Source: JABCPE02 sp963518845 (GTDB lineage Bacteria; Bacteroidota; Bacteroidia; Flavobacteriales; Weeksellaceae). From it: a DNA stretch of 64,000 bases. Below, piece after piece: positions 42,438 through 51,904 of the stretch. The stretch spans positions 1 through 64,000 of the forward strand of contig CAUQKV010000003.1 in NCBI GenBank assembly GCA_963518845.1, read 5' to 3'. The notes below the pieces were generated by a model. It did no database searches and was not told the origin of the DNA. It worked only from the letters and a program-made list of their open reading frames with translations. Position 1 is the first letter of the stretch, and each line of letters starts with the position of its first letter. A program made the position numbers and the translations under genes.

Positions 42438-44996
42438 ATGCAAGAAAACGAACATAAAGAAGAAATTCTAAAAAAAATATCTGGGCTTTATCAAGACTGG
42501 TTTCTTGATTACGCCTCTTATGTAATTTTGGACCGTGCCATTCCATCTGTTTATGATGGTTTTAAGCCCGTTCAGCGCCGTATCATGCACTCTATGCGCG
42601 AGCTGGAAGATGGAAGATACAACAAGGTAGCAAACATCGTGGGAAATACCATGAAATACCACCCGCATGGAGATGCCTCCATCACGGATGCCATGGTGCA
42701 GATTGGTCAGAAAGAACTCCTGATAGACACTCAGGGAAACTGGGGAAACATCTACACAGGAGACTCGGCAGCGGCAGCAAGATACATCGAAGCGAGGCTC
42801 ACGCCTTTCGCTTTGGAGGTGGTTTTTAACCCTAAAACTACGGAATGGGTAAAATCCTATGATGGAAGAAACAACGAGCCTGTGGACCTTCCTGTGAAGT
42901 TCCCACTGCTCCTTGCGCAGGGCGTGGAAGGTATCGGTGTGGGGCTTTCTACTAAGATTATGCCTCACAATTTCAATGAGTTACTGGATGCTTCTATTCT
43001 TTATCTAAAAGGAAAAAGTTTCCAGCTTTACCCTGATTTCCTTACGGCTGGACTTCTGGATGTTTCCAACTATAACGATGGAAAACGAGGCGGAAAAATC
43101 CGTGCAAGAGCCAGAATTATTCAAAAAGACAAAAATACTCTATGCATCACGGAACTGCCTTTTTCTAAAAATACAGGTGACCTGATTGACAGCATTTTAA
43201 AGGCTAATGAAAAGGGCAAAATCAAAATCAAAAAAATAGAGGACAATACTTCTGATGAAGTAGAAATCAACATCTTACTGGCTAATGATGTTTCGCCAGA
43301 CATGATGATAGACGCCCTCTATGCTTTCACGGACTGCGAGGTTTCTATTTCTCCGAACGCCTGCGTAATCGTGGGAGACAAGCCGATGTTCCTTTCTGTT
43401 TCGGAAATTCTGAAATACAACACAGACCACACGGTTTCTCTTCTGAAAAAAGAGCTGGAAATAGAACTGCACGAACTTCAAGAAAAATGGCATTTTGCGA
43501 GTTTAGAAAAAATCTTCATCGAGAATGAAATTTACCAAGAAATCAAAGGTAAAACCAGCAAAGAGGAAGTTTATTCGGCGATTGATAAAGCTTTAAAACC
43601 ATTCATTAAAAACCTTATGCGTGAGGTAGTTACGGAGGACATTGCCCGACTGACAGAGCTTCCTTTCATGAGAATTTCGCGCTATGATAGAGATAAAGCG
43701 CTGGAAAACATCGCTGCACTGGAGGACAGAATGGAGCAGGTGAAACATGATTTGGAAAACTTGGTGGATTATGCCATCAATTATTTCCAAAACATCCAGA
43801 AAAAGTATGGAAAAGACAAGCCTCGCCGTACGGAAATTCGTGTTTTTGATAATATAGATGCGACCAATGTAGCGGTAGCAAACGAAAAATTCTACATCAA
43901 CAGAGTCGAAGGATTCATCGGAACTTCGCTCAAAAAAGATGAATATGTTTTTGACTGTTCGGATTTGGACGACATCATCACTTTCCGAAAAGATGGAACA
44001 ATGCAGGTTACCAAAGTGGAAGCAAAAACCTTCATCGGAAAAGATATTCTGCATGTGGGCGTATGGAAAAAGAACGACAAACGAACCGTTTATAACATGG
44101 TCTACCGCGAGGGAAAAGACGGCCCATATTACATGAAAAGGTTCTCAGTAACGGGAGTTATCCGAAATAATGAATACAAACTTGCTTCGGATGTAAAAGG
44201 CTCAGAAGTGCTGTATTTTTCTGCAAATCCAAACGGAGAGGCCGAAATCATTAGTGTTTTACTAAAACCTAGTGCAAGAATCAGAAAAAACAGAATCGAT
44301 ATAGATTTCTCTGATTTAGCGATAAAAGGGCGTGATTCCAAAGGAAATCTCGTAACGAAATATTCCGTTAAAAAAATAGAACTAAAAGAAGAAGGCATCT
44401 CTACGCTGGCTCCGAGAAAAATTTGGTTTGATGAGAGCGTAAGAAGACTGAATGTGGAAGGCAGAGGAGTTCTACTCGGCAGCTTTAAAGGAGATGATAA
44501 AATACTGACTATCAATACAAAAGGAGAAGCAAAACTGATTTCATTTGACCTGATGAATCGTTTTGATGATGATTATCTGATTTTGGAAAAATGGCATCCA
44601 GAACAGGCTGTTTCGTGCATCTATTATGACGGCGAAAAGGATATTTATTTCATCAAACGATTTTTATTAGAAAACACAGCTAATATTCAGAACTTTATGC
44701 CGAGTGAGCATCCTAAATCCTTCATAGAATTCGTGGGAACCAGCGATGGCTGCACGGCAGAAATTATCTTTGCAAAAGATAAAAACGGAAAGGAAAAAGA
44801 GCCAGAAACCATTGATATTGATGACTTTATCTCCATAAAAGGGATAAAAGCAATGGGAAATCAGTTCGTGAAAGAGAAAATAAAATCCATAAATATCACA
44901 ATTCCAGAACCGAAGGAAGAGGAGGAAGAAGAACCTGTACAGCAGGAAGAAACAGATATTCCAGAAGATGGGGTGATAGGAGATTTATTTAATTGA
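42438..44996 (+). CDS. parC: DNA topoisomerase IV subunit A
   Basis: The 852-residue protein has the QRRIMHSM winged-helix region and YHPHGDASITDAMV. The catalytic tyrosine is Y116 in AAAARYIEARLTPF, and the IVGNTMKYHPHG stretch marks the quinolone-resistance region. The coiled tower follows, then a C-terminal beta-pinwheel from about residue 480 and an acidic tail (KEEEEEEPVQQEE). It works with the 38753 subunit. Start 42438 abuts the DUF389 stop with zero spacing, so translation is likely coupled. GyrA identity is possible, but the parE-parC pairing favours topoisomerase IV. Confidence 0.93.
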   Translation: MQENEHKEEILKKISGLYQDWFLDYASYVILDRAIPSVYDGFKPVQRRIMHSMRELEDGRYNKVANIVGNTMKYHPHGDASITDAMVQIGQKELLIDTQGNWGNIYTGDSAAAARYIEARLTPFALEVVFNPKTTEWVKSYDGRNNEPVDLPVKFPLLLAQGVEGIGVGLSTKIMPHNFNELLDASILYLKGKSFQLYPDFLTAGLLDVSNYNDGKRGGKIRARARIIQKDKNTLCITELPFSKNTGDLIDSILKANEKGKIKIKKIEDNTSDEVEINILLANDVSPDMMIDALYAFTDCEVSISPNACVIVGDKPMFLSVSEILKYNTDHTVSLLKKELEIELHELQEKWHFASLEKIFIENEIYQEIKGKTSKEEVYSAIDKALKPFIKNLMREVVTEDIARLTELPFMRISRYDRDKALENIAALEDRMEQVKHDLENLVDYAINYFQNIQKKYGKDKPRRTEIRVFDNIDATNVAVANEKFYINRVEGFIGTSLKKDEYVFDCSDLDDIITFRKDGTMQVTKVEAKTFIGKDILHVGVWKKNDKRTVYNMVYREGKDGPYYMKRFSVTGVIRNNEYKLASDVKGSEVLYFSANPNGEAEIISVLLKPSARIRKNRIDIDFSDLAIKGRDSKGNLVTKYSVKKIELKEEGISTLAPRKIWFDESVRRLNVEGRGVLLGSFKGDDKILTINTKGEAKLISFDLMNRFDDDYLILEKWHPEQAVSCIYYDGEKDIYFIKRFLLENTANIQNFMPSEHPKSFIEFVGTSDGCTAEIIFAKDKNGKEKEPETIDIDDFISIKGIKAMGNQFVKEKIKSINITIPEPKEEEEEEPVQQEETDIPEDGVIGDLFN

Positions 44997-45003
44997 TTTT
45001 GAG

Positions 45004-45588
45004 ATGTCTACCGAGTTATTAGAAAGATTTTTGCCTCCAAACAGCATGCCCTACCTAAAAAAATGGCTGGAAGGGCATATGTGCCATATCAAAGTTACAA
45101 AAAGCAGGCACAGCAAGTTAGGAGATTATAAATCAATGCCTAATAACTCCCACCAAATAACCATCAATGGAACGCTGGAACCAGAGCTTTTTTTCTTTGT
45201 CTTTACGCATGAAATCGCCCATTTAGTGGCTTTTCATGAAAAGAAAAATATTCTTCCACATGGAAAAGAATGGAAGATGACCTTTCAGAAAATGCTTTTG
45301 GAAAGTCTCTCAATTTATTCCGAAGAGCTGAGACCTTTGATTTTAAATTTTGCTAAAAATCCGAAAGCCAATTTCATGTCTAGTCCAGAGCTGGTAAAAT
45401 ATTTTGACAGTGAACACTCTGATAATAAAGCCTATGTGGAGGATTTGCCCATTGGAGAAAAATTTATTTATCAAACAGACATTTACCAGATAGAAGAAAA
45501 GAAGAAAAAGCGTTACCTTTGCAAAAATCTCAGTACAGGGAGGATGTATTTATTCAAATCCTGTGCGAGAGTGGAGCGAACAAAATAA
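45004..45588 (+). CDS. SprT-like zinc metalloprotease-domain protein
   Basis: The 194-residue protein has the gluzincin motif THEIAHLVAFH (H69, E70, H73), with HGKEWK (H86) as the expected third ligand, as in SprT/Spartan domains. The C-terminal part has a short beta-stretch (GEKFIYQTDIYQIEEKKKKR) resembling a zinc-ribbon position, but it lacks the two CxxC pairs. SprT proteins in other systems cut DNA-protein crosslinks. Its place 7 bp after the topoisomerase IV A gene may therefore be relevant to trapped topoisomerase, which is inference only. Confidence 0.87.
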   Translation: MSTELLERFLPPNSMPYLKKWLEGHMCHIKVTKSRHSKLGDYKSMPNNSHQITINGTLEPELFFFVFTHEIAHLVAFHEKKNILPHGKEWKMTFQKMLLESLSIYSEELRPLILNFAKNPKANFMSSPELVKYFDSEHSDNKAYVEDLPIGEKFIYQTDIYQIEEKKKKRYLCKNLSTGRMYLFKSCARVERTK

Positions 45589-45604
45589 CAACTAACGAAA
45601 GAAA

Positions 45605-46666
45605 ATGAATCCAAATAATAACTATTGTGTGATAATGGCGGGCGGCATCGGAAGCCGTTTTTGGCCTATGAGTACGGCTAAATTTCCTAAACAGTTCCAT
45701 GATATCTTGGGAACAGGAAAGACCATGATACAGCAGACCTTTGAGCGGATAAAGCAAGTTGTCCCTGTGGAAAATATTTTTGTGGTAACCAATAAGGAAT
45801 ATTTAGAACTGACATCAGCTCAAATTCCTGAACTTGACAAGAAAAACATCATCGGAGAACCTATGATGAGAAATACTGCGGCCTGTAACATCTACATAAC
45901 CAACAAAATAGCAAAAATAAACCCAAATGCTAACATCGTTGTACTACCCGCAGACCATCTAATTTTAAAAGAAAAAACTTTCTGTGAAAAGATAGAATTT
46001 GCTTTTGAAAAGGCGAGCCAGAATGACTATCTCATTACGCTCGGGATACAGCCTACGCGCCCTGACACAGGCTATGGCTACATTCAGTTTTCAGAAGAAA
46101 AGTCTGCTGAAATATGCAAAGTAAAAACTTTCACTGAAAAGCCTAATTTAGAAACAGCAGAAAAATTCTTAGCAACGAAAGAATATCTTTGGAATGCTGG
46201 AATTTTCATCTGGAATGTGAAATCTATCCAAAAAGCCTTTGAAAACTATCTTCCAAAAATGGCAGAACAATTTAAAACAGAGGCATATAACACCGAAAAA
46301 GAAGCGCCATACATAGAGGAAATTTATCCTAATGTAGAGAAAATATCCATAGACAACGGAATTTTGGAAAAAGCCGATAATGTCTATGTAATTCCTGCTG
46401 ACTTGGGCTGGTCTGATTTGGGAACTTGGACTTCTGTTTTTGAAAATGCTGAGCGAGATGAAAATAACAATACCATCTCCAAGAACTGCAATGTTTATAA
46501 CGCAAAAGGAAATATCATCAGACTCAAAAACCCTGAAAAAACTGCTGTTGTCGATGGACTTACAGACTATATAGTGATAGATACGGAGGAGGCTCTGCTC
46601 ATCTGCCCAAGAAGCAATGACCAGCTTATCAAGGAATATGTGGCTGATTTAGAAAGCAAAAAATAG
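45605..46666 (+). CDS. Mannose-1-phosphate guanylyltransferase
   Basis: The 353-residue nucleotidyltransferase has the N-terminal MAGGIGSRFWPMSTAKFPKQ signature, GEPMMRNTAACNIYITNKIA, VVLPADHLI and FTEKPNLETAEKFL, plus DLGWSDLGTW near the end. It makes GDP-mannose from mannose-1-phosphate and GTP for surface polysaccharide. The bifunctional phosphomannose isomerase domain of longer homologues is absent, which is usual in Bacteroidota. It follows the SprT-like gene by 16 bp and precedes the DUF6427 gene by 5 bp. Confidence 0.94.
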   Translation: MNPNNNYCVIMAGGIGSRFWPMSTAKFPKQFHDILGTGKTMIQQTFERIKQVVPVENIFVVTNKEYLELTSAQIPELDKKNIIGEPMMRNTAACNIYITNKIAKINPNANIVVLPADHLILKEKTFCEKIEFAFEKASQNDYLITLGIQPTRPDTGYGYIQFSEEKSAEICKVKTFTEKPNLETAEKFLATKEYLWNAGIFIWNVKSIQKAFENYLPKMAEQFKTEAYNTEKEAPYIEEIYPNVEKISIDNGILEKADNVYVIPADLGWSDLGTWTSVFENAERDENNNTISKNCNVYNAKGNIIRLKNPEKTAVVDGLTDYIVIDTEEALLICPRSNDQLIKEYVADLESKK

Positions 46667-46671
46667 AAGAA

Positions 46672-47580
46672 ATGTTTCGTTTGTTATCAAAGAGAACCAA
46701 TTTATTTTCAGTTCCTACTTACATAGGAGCTTTATTACTTTTTATTTTAGTTTCAAACGATTTAGAAATTAAATTTTCTAACATTTTCTCTACCACTATA
46801 GCCTTTGCGGGGCTGGCTCTGGGCTATGTTTTGTTTAATAAAATTTTGCTAAATAGAAAAACTCACCTGCCGCTGTTCCTGTACTCTATTTTTATTTTTT
46901 CATTTTATGATGGAAATCTAGATGTAGGGATTTCTATGGCGCTATTTACGAGTTCTATTTTATTATTTTTCTTCACTAGTGAAAATGATAAAATCAGAAG
47001 TGATTCTTTCCTTTTGGTCGGTAGCATTCTGGGTGTCAGTTATATTTTCTTGCCGACGACTTGGACGCTTTTTATTTTCGTAATTATCCACATCATCACC
47101 AAATCAGACAAAATATTTCTAAATATTTTCCAGCTTATTTTGGGATGTCTTATGGTAATTTCTGGATATTTGTGCTTGATGTATGTTCTTGAAATAGATG
47201 TCTTTACAGAAGACTATATTCCACTGATTTCCAATGAAATGATTACAGATTTTTCTTCTTTTTACACCTTAATTCCCATTTTAGTAATGTGTATTTTGGC
47301 GGTGGGAGATCATTTTATGAATTTGAATAAAAAAAGCCCTACTAGTAAATTTAAATACGCTTTCTTGTTGTCATTTTTATTGGTTCAAATCTTGATTTTG
47401 GTCTTTTACATGGGCTCTCACAGAGAATATCTGCTGCTGGTTATATTCCCTATTAGCATTATCCTGAGCCGATTTTTAAGGTTTATAAAATACCCTTGGC
47501 TTCAGGAGCTGGGACTTTGGATTATTATAATTTCTTGTCTTTTGGACAAATTTAACCCTAATTTTATTGATTTAATATGA
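46672..47580 (+). CDS. DUF6427-type multi-pass membrane protein
   Basis: The 302-residue, very hydrophobic protein has about eight to nine membrane helices from YIGALLLFILVSNDL to LGLWIIIISCLLD. MFRLLSKRTNLFSVPTYI is a start seen in the flavobacterial DUF6427 family. The family usually sits beside DUF3109 and guanylyltransferase genes, as here. Function is unknown. The stop codon overlaps the DUF3109 start by 4 bases (ATGA). Confidence 0.82.
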   Translation: MFRLLSKRTNLFSVPTYIGALLLFILVSNDLEIKFSNIFSTTIAFAGLALGYVLFNKILLNRKTHLPLFLYSIFIFSFYDGNLDVGISMALFTSSILLFFFTSENDKIRSDSFLLVGSILGVSYIFLPTTWTLFIFVIIHIITKSDKIFLNIFQLILGCLMVISGYLCLMYVLEIDVFTEDYIPLISNEMITDFSSFYTLIPILVMCILAVGDHFMNLNKKSPTSKFKYAFLLSFLLVQILILVFYMGSHREYLLLVIFPISIILSRFLRFIKYPWLQELGLWIIIISCLLDKFNPNFIDLI

Positions 47581-48161
47581 TTCAAATAGATGATAAACTA
47601 ATTTCTGAGGATTTATTTTCTGAAGAATTCGTGTGCAATCTTGCTAAATGCAAGGGAATCTGCTGTGTGGAGGGTGATGCAGGTGCTCCTCTTGATGAAG
47701 ATGAAACCAAAATATTAGATGAGATTTATCCTAAAATAAAGCCTTATCTCCGCCCAGAAGGAATCCAAGCTATCGAGGAGCAAGGCACATATACGCTTGA
47801 TTTTGAAGGAGATTTGGTTACTCCTTTGGTGAATAATGCAGAATGCGCCTATGTGATTTTTGATGAAAAAGGCTACACCAAATGCGCCATAGAAAAAGCC
47901 TATGAAGACGGCGTTATCGACTGGCAGAAGCCTATTTCCTGCCACCTCTACCCTATTCGTATCACGGAATATTCTAATTTTTCTGCGATTAACTACCATG
48001 AATGGGATATCTGCTCTGATGCCTGCACTTTAGGGAAAGAATTGGGCGTAAAAGTCTATCAATTCCTAAAAAAACCACTTATCCGAAAATACGGAGAGGA
48101 GTTCTACCAAACCCTTTCAGAAGCTGCTGAAGAATGGGAAAAAGAATTCGGGAAAGGATAA
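47577..48161 (+). CDS. DUF3109 family cysteine-rich protein
   Basis: The 194-residue protein has many conserved cysteines: VCNLAKCKGICCVEGDAGAP near the N-terminus, ECAYVIFDEKGYTKCAIEKA and ISCHLYPIRI in the middle, and DICSDACTLGKELG later. The pattern is typical of DUF3109 and of metal-binding cluster proteins in general, perhaps binding Fe or Zn. It starts inside the DUF6427 stop. The stop codon at 48159-48161 lies inside a terminator-like hairpin. Confidence 0.92.
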   Translation: MIQIDDKLISEDLFSEEFVCNLAKCKGICCVEGDAGAPLDEDETKILDEIYPKIKPYLRPEGIQAIEEQGTYTLDFEGDLVTPLVNNAECAYVIFDEKGYTKCAIEKAYEDGVIDWQKPISCHLYPIRITEYSNFSAINYHEWDICSDACTLGKELGVKVYQFLKKPLIRKYGEEFYQTLSEAAEEWEKEFGKG

Positions 48162-48179
48162 AAAATCCAATTTCCCGAA
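48147..48179 (+). terminator. Hairpin overlapping the DUF3109 stop codon
   Basis: Outer arms TTCGGGAAA (48147-48155) and TTTCCCGAA (48171-48179) and inner GGAT/ATCC pairs enclose an A-rich loop, with a two-base bulge. T-rich sequence follows. It is a likely terminator of the topoisomerase IV-DUF3109 run. Confidence 0.55.
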
Positions 48180-48200
48180 GTTAATTTATTTCTATTTTCT

Positions 48201-49298
48201 TTATTTAAAATACGCTTTTAGCGGTAAGTCTAGTATTCTTCTTGCCAGTTTCATAATTTCTGGCATATCTTTTTCTGAAAACAGCAGAAATAAATACGCA
48301 TCTGCTCCTTCATCCAGATGGCACAACCAAAGATGATATTGGGAAAGCTGTTTTCTCATATACGGGAACAAATCTGCACTATAAGTATCTGCGGGATATT
48401 CCCATTTCCAGTCAGAAAAATCAGCTAAATCCAAAATATATTCTTCCAATTCTTCTGCATAAAATTTCCAGTCAGAAGAACGGCAGACACCATATTCTCT
48501 TATAATTTCTATCACAGGTTCTGCCCTTTGGATTTTATGAGTATATTCCATCATTTCAGCCATGGCTTCCGATACGCCCTCGTATTCATCAGGTGTATAT
48601 TCTTCTAAAGTCTTTAATAATCTTTCTTTGTTTTCATCTATTACCTCTTGCTCCACTCCACAAAAAGCTAAAAATTTTGCCAAATGTTCCTGAGTAGACG
48701 TTACTTTTTCCTCCGCTGGAATAGGCTCTATATCTAGTTTTACATCTAATTTATCCTCCAAATGAAAATAAATATCCGTTGCTAATTTATTCAGCGCTTC
48801 CCACGCCAAAACATCTTCATAGTAATCGCTCTCTGGATCCAGCCATCGGTAGCCTTTCGCCTGTGAATAAAGTTCATGCTCTTCATAATAATCCCCAGTC
48901 TCTGCATCATTTTCTAAATCATAATAAGTGACATTAAAATCACCATTAAAACAATGAATTCCAAACATATACATACGGTTATAGAAAACATCATATCCAG
49001 AAATAACCGTATAAACATACCCTATTCCATCTTTTTCAAAATTTTCCGGAATAGGTTCATCAAAATTTAGAACTCGCTTCCTAAAATCCTCTGCCAAAGC
49101 TGTCGCTGAAGAAAAACCATATTTTTTTAATATTTTTTTCTTAAAATCTGAATTTTCAGACATATCTTGCGGAAGAAAACCTATTCCTGCAATGACATCT
49201 GTAAATTCTGATGATTTATCCAATGAGATAACTTCATCATTTTCAATAAAATAGCGCTCAAAAGCCAAAAAAAGCTTCAAACTCAAATTTGATTTCAT
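48201..49298 (-). CDS. Uncharacterised acidic protein, possibly DUF6630-like C-terminus
   Basis: The 365-residue protein is strongly acidic and cytosolic, without membrane segments. The N-terminal half has tyrosine/aspartate-rich stretches (EDGIGYVYTVISGYDVFYNR-like and YYDLENDAETGDYYEE). The C-terminal part SSDWKFYAEELEEYILDLAD, followed by WKWEYP and GADAYLFLLFSEKDM, resembles DUF6630, from memory and not certain. Its ATG lies directly after the stop of the histidine kinase gene with zero spacing. That suggests co-translation, although no response-regulator feature is present. Confidence 0.65.
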   Translation of the reverse strand: MKSNLSLKLFLAFERYFIENDEVISLDKSSEFTDVIAGIGFLPQDMSENSDFKKKILKKYGFSSATALAEDFRKRVLNFDEPIPENFEKDGIGYVYTVISGYDVFYNRMYMFGIHCFNGDFNVTYYDLENDAETGDYYEEHELYSQAKGYRWLDPESDYYEDVLAWEALNKLATDIYFHLEDKLDVKLDIEPIPAEEKVTSTQEHLAKFLAFCGVEQEVIDENKERLLKTLEEYTPDEYEGVSEAMAEMMEYTHKIQRAEPVIEIIREYGVCRSSDWKFYAEELEEYILDLADFSDWKWEYPADTYSADLFPYMRKQLSQYHLWLCHLDEGADAYLFLLFSEKDMPEIMKLARRILDLPLKAYFK

Positions 49299-50465
49299 TT
49301 ATTTATTATTTGATAAATTAATTCTAAAAGTCGTTCCTTTCCCAACCTCGGAAGAAACTATGCGCAGATCTCCGCCATGGTATTCATTAATCACCCTTTT
49401 TGCCAAAGAAAGCCCCAGCCCCCAGCCTCTTTTCTTGGTCGAAAACCCTGGGTTAAAGACTTTTCTGATTTGGGAATTTGTCATACCGCAGCCATTATCC
49501 TTAAAATCTATATAGATTTGGTTATCTTTCTCCACGAGCGAAATTACCAATCGCCCTTTGCCTTTCATAGCATCTACGGCATTTTTTACTAAATTTTCTA
49601 TCACCCAGCTCATCAAAATCCTGCTGTGTGGAATGAGAACTTCCCGCTCTGGAAGATACAGCACAAAATCCACTTGGCTCGAAATTCTCGTTTTTAAATA
49701 ATCAAAATTCGTTTGAATCGTTTCTGATAAATTGAGGTCGTTCAGCTCTGGAACAGACCCTATTTTAGAAAATCTTTCAGAAATTACCATCAGTCGTTTT
49801 ACATCTTTTTCTATTTCCAAAACTCCCTCGTTATCAGCATTTTCTATTTTTAAGATTTCCACCCAGCCAATCATCGAAGAAAGAGGTGTTCCTATCTGAT
49901 GCGCTGTTTCCTTTGCCAACCCTGCCCAGAGATAGTTTTCATCCGTTCTCTTTATCGTTCTAAAAAACCAAAAACAAACCAACAAATACCCGCCTATCAA
50001 ACCTGCTAAAATTATAGGATAATAGTCCAATCTATCCAGAAAAAGGGAGTTTGAATAAAATACATACTGATTCTTGCCATTGGGCATTGTGATAAGGAAA
50101 GGCTTGTAAGTTCTTCCCATTTTTTGAATCAAAGCATTGAGTTTTTTAGGGTCTTCTACGATTTCATCTGGAATATTTCTATAAGTTCCCTCGGCTAAAA
50201 TAGGCTCATAGTTTTCATCTGTCAGAATGATGGGAATAGAGTTATTATCCTTTAAAACAGCCAAAATCAGCTCCAGTGTTTCAGGGTCGTTGATATGCTC
50301 ATCCTGCATGAATTTCATAGCCGTAGCGATGACCTCTATCCTCTGAATTTCTTGTTTTTTCAGCCTGTCTATCAGCATGGTAGAAGAAGCAGCCAAAACC
50401 ACCACCGCAAGAGTGAGAAACAAAAATATAAGCCAACGGACAAATGATGAAGTGAGATACCTCAT
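49299..50465 (-). CDS. Sensor histidine kinase, orphan
   Basis: The 388-residue protein has one membrane helix at residues 10-30, a periplasmic sensor of about 115 residues, a second helix at 149-168 and no recognisable HAMP. The dimerisation box is KETAHQIGTPLSSMIGW with phospho-acceptor H189. The ATPase part has the N-box VIENLVKNAVDAM, the G1 box DNGCGM and GFSTKKRGWGLGLSLAKRVI. No response regulator is adjacent; instead an unrelated acidic protein follows with no gap. It follows the dacB-like gene by 2 bp. Its periplasmic signal is unknown. Confidence 0.93.
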   Translation of the reverse strand: MRYLTSSFVRWLIFLFLTLAVVVLAASSTMLIDRLKKQEIQRIEVIATAMKFMQDEHINDPETLELILAVLKDNNSIPIILTDENYEPILAEGTYRNIPDEIVEDPKKLNALIQKMGRTYKPFLITMPNGKNQYVFYSNSLFLDRLDYYPIILAGLIGGYLLVCFWFFRTIKRTDENYLWAGLAKETAHQIGTPLSSMIGWVEILKIENADNEGVLEIEKDVKRLMVISERFSKIGSVPELNDLNLSETIQTNFDYLKTRISSQVDFVLYLPEREVLIPHSRILMSWVIENLVKNAVDAMKGKGRLVISLVEKDNQIYIDFKDNGCGMTNSQIRKVFNPGFSTKKRGWGLGLSLAKRVINEYHGGDLRIVSSEVGKGTTFRINLSNNK

Positions 50466-50467
50466 TT

Positions 50468-51868
50468 TTATTTCAATATATCTAAAAGTTTAAACAATTT
50501 TGCATTTACATTACTTTCATAGTAGTTATTCACTATCACCGCAAAGACATATTTTTTACCCTCTTTTGATGTGTGGTATCCTGCATAGGCTTTGGCATCT
50601 TTTATCGTTCCGCTCTTCATTTTCATACCGTTATACAGAGGCATGGATTCTTCAAATATAGGGAACCAACTTTGTTTTTTACCCCAAATAAGAGCCTGAA
50701 CTTCTGCTCTTGCAGAGGCATAGTTCTGTGGCGAAAGTCCGCTTCCGTCAGCGAAATTTATCATCGGCGCTTGGATTCCTTTACTTTTCCAAAAATCTTT
50801 GAGGATTTTCACACCATTTGAAAAGGAAGAATTATCATTTTTAACCTTTCCAAAAGTTTTTACAAGGGTTTCTCCGTACAGATTCACACTTTTTCTCATG
50901 AACCAATAGACTATTTTGTCCATCGTAGGAGAATAATGCACCAAAATTTCTTTCCCTTGTAAAGGTCTATACTCCTTCCCTTCTATCAAAAGCTGTGAAG
51001 CAGAAATCACTTTTCCTTTAAGTTCTATATCATTGTTTGAAAGCCAATTATACATTTCTAAACCAAGCTGCATAGGTGGATTTGGGACAGAACCAGAAAC
51101 TATGGTCGTCTTTCCACTAGGAAGAGTCCCATTGATATAGGCTACCTCCGAATACGGCGCCATGTAGATGATGCTCCTATCCCCTGTTTCCTTCCCTGCC
51201 GATTGGGTTTCGTTTACCCATTTTACCTGCTCTGGAAGATTTACAATTTTCTTGAAAGATGTAGAAGCCCCTGCATTAGCCCCTCCAATTATATGCATAT
51301 CAAACTGATTTTCACGCCAGTTCACTCCCCAAACTCCCGCTCCATAATAATTTCCTATATCATTCCAAGGCCAGCCCCCAGGGATAGTTTGAATATCAAA
51401 ATAGCTATCATCTATTATCAAATTCCCTCCTATCTTATAGATTCCCAATGACTTAATGGCTTGTATCACTTTATTTTGAAAATCCTCAGGTTTATAGCCT
51501 GTATATCGCCAGCTGCCGAGTGTAGGGTCACCATTGGAACTTACTATCAAATCTCCTGACAGCCTGCCTTCCTCTATATTCCCTGTATAAGATACTTTGG
51601 TAGTGTATCGAAAATCTTTCCCAAGCATCTCCAAAGCCGCCATTGCCGTAAAAACCTTCTGTGTACTCGCCGTAGAAAGTCCCTTATTCCCTTGATATTC
51701 ATAAATAAAATTCCCCTGTTCATCGGCTACATAGAAAGAAAGATTCGCTGAATACATCTCTGGTTCATTCAAGAAACTTTTGGTCGCTTGATCTAGTTTT
51801 TTAGAAATATCTTGAGAAAAAAAACTCTGAAAAAACAATACTAATAAAAAGCAAAAACTATTTTTCAT
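50468..51868 (-). CDS. dacB: D-alanyl-D-alanine carboxypeptidase/endopeptidase, PBP4 type
   Basis: The 466-residue protein has a signal peptide (KNSFCFLLVLFFQSFFSQ) and the class-C PBP4 layout. The SxxK motif is STASTQKVFTAMAALEML, with the nucleophile Ser in STQK. Between SxxK and the second motif lies the large insertion domain typical of PBP4 (VYGVNWRENQFDMHIIGG-like region). DGSGLSPQNYASA provides the second motif region, and KSGTIKDAKAYAGY is the KTG-equivalent box. It removes terminal D-Ala and cuts cross-links in peptidoglycan, periplasmically. It lies 36 bp downstream of the binding-protein gene and 2 bp before the kinase gene. Confidence 0.92.
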   Translation of the reverse strand: MKNSFCFLLVLFFQSFFSQDISKKLDQATKSFLNEPEMYSANLSFYVADEQGNFIYEYQGNKGLSTASTQKVFTAMAALEMLGKDFRYTTKVSYTGNIEEGRLSGDLIVSSNGDPTLGSWRYTGYKPEDFQNKVIQAIKSLGIYKIGGNLIIDDSYFDIQTIPGGWPWNDIGNYYGAGVWGVNWRENQFDMHIIGGANAGASTSFKKIVNLPEQVKWVNETQSAGKETGDRSIIYMAPYSEVAYINGTLPSGKTTIVSGSVPNPPMQLGLEMYNWLSNNDIELKGKVISASQLLIEGKEYRPLQGKEILVHYSPTMDKIVYWFMRKSVNLYGETLVKTFGKVKNDNSSFSNGVKILKDFWKSKGIQAPMINFADGSGLSPQNYASARAEVQALIWGKKQSWFPIFEESMPLYNGMKMKSGTIKDAKAYAGYHTSKEGKKYVFAVIVNNYYESNVNAKLFKLLDILK

Positions 51869-51904
51869 CTTAAAATTTTATTATATTTTAAACGCTGATG
51901 GTGA

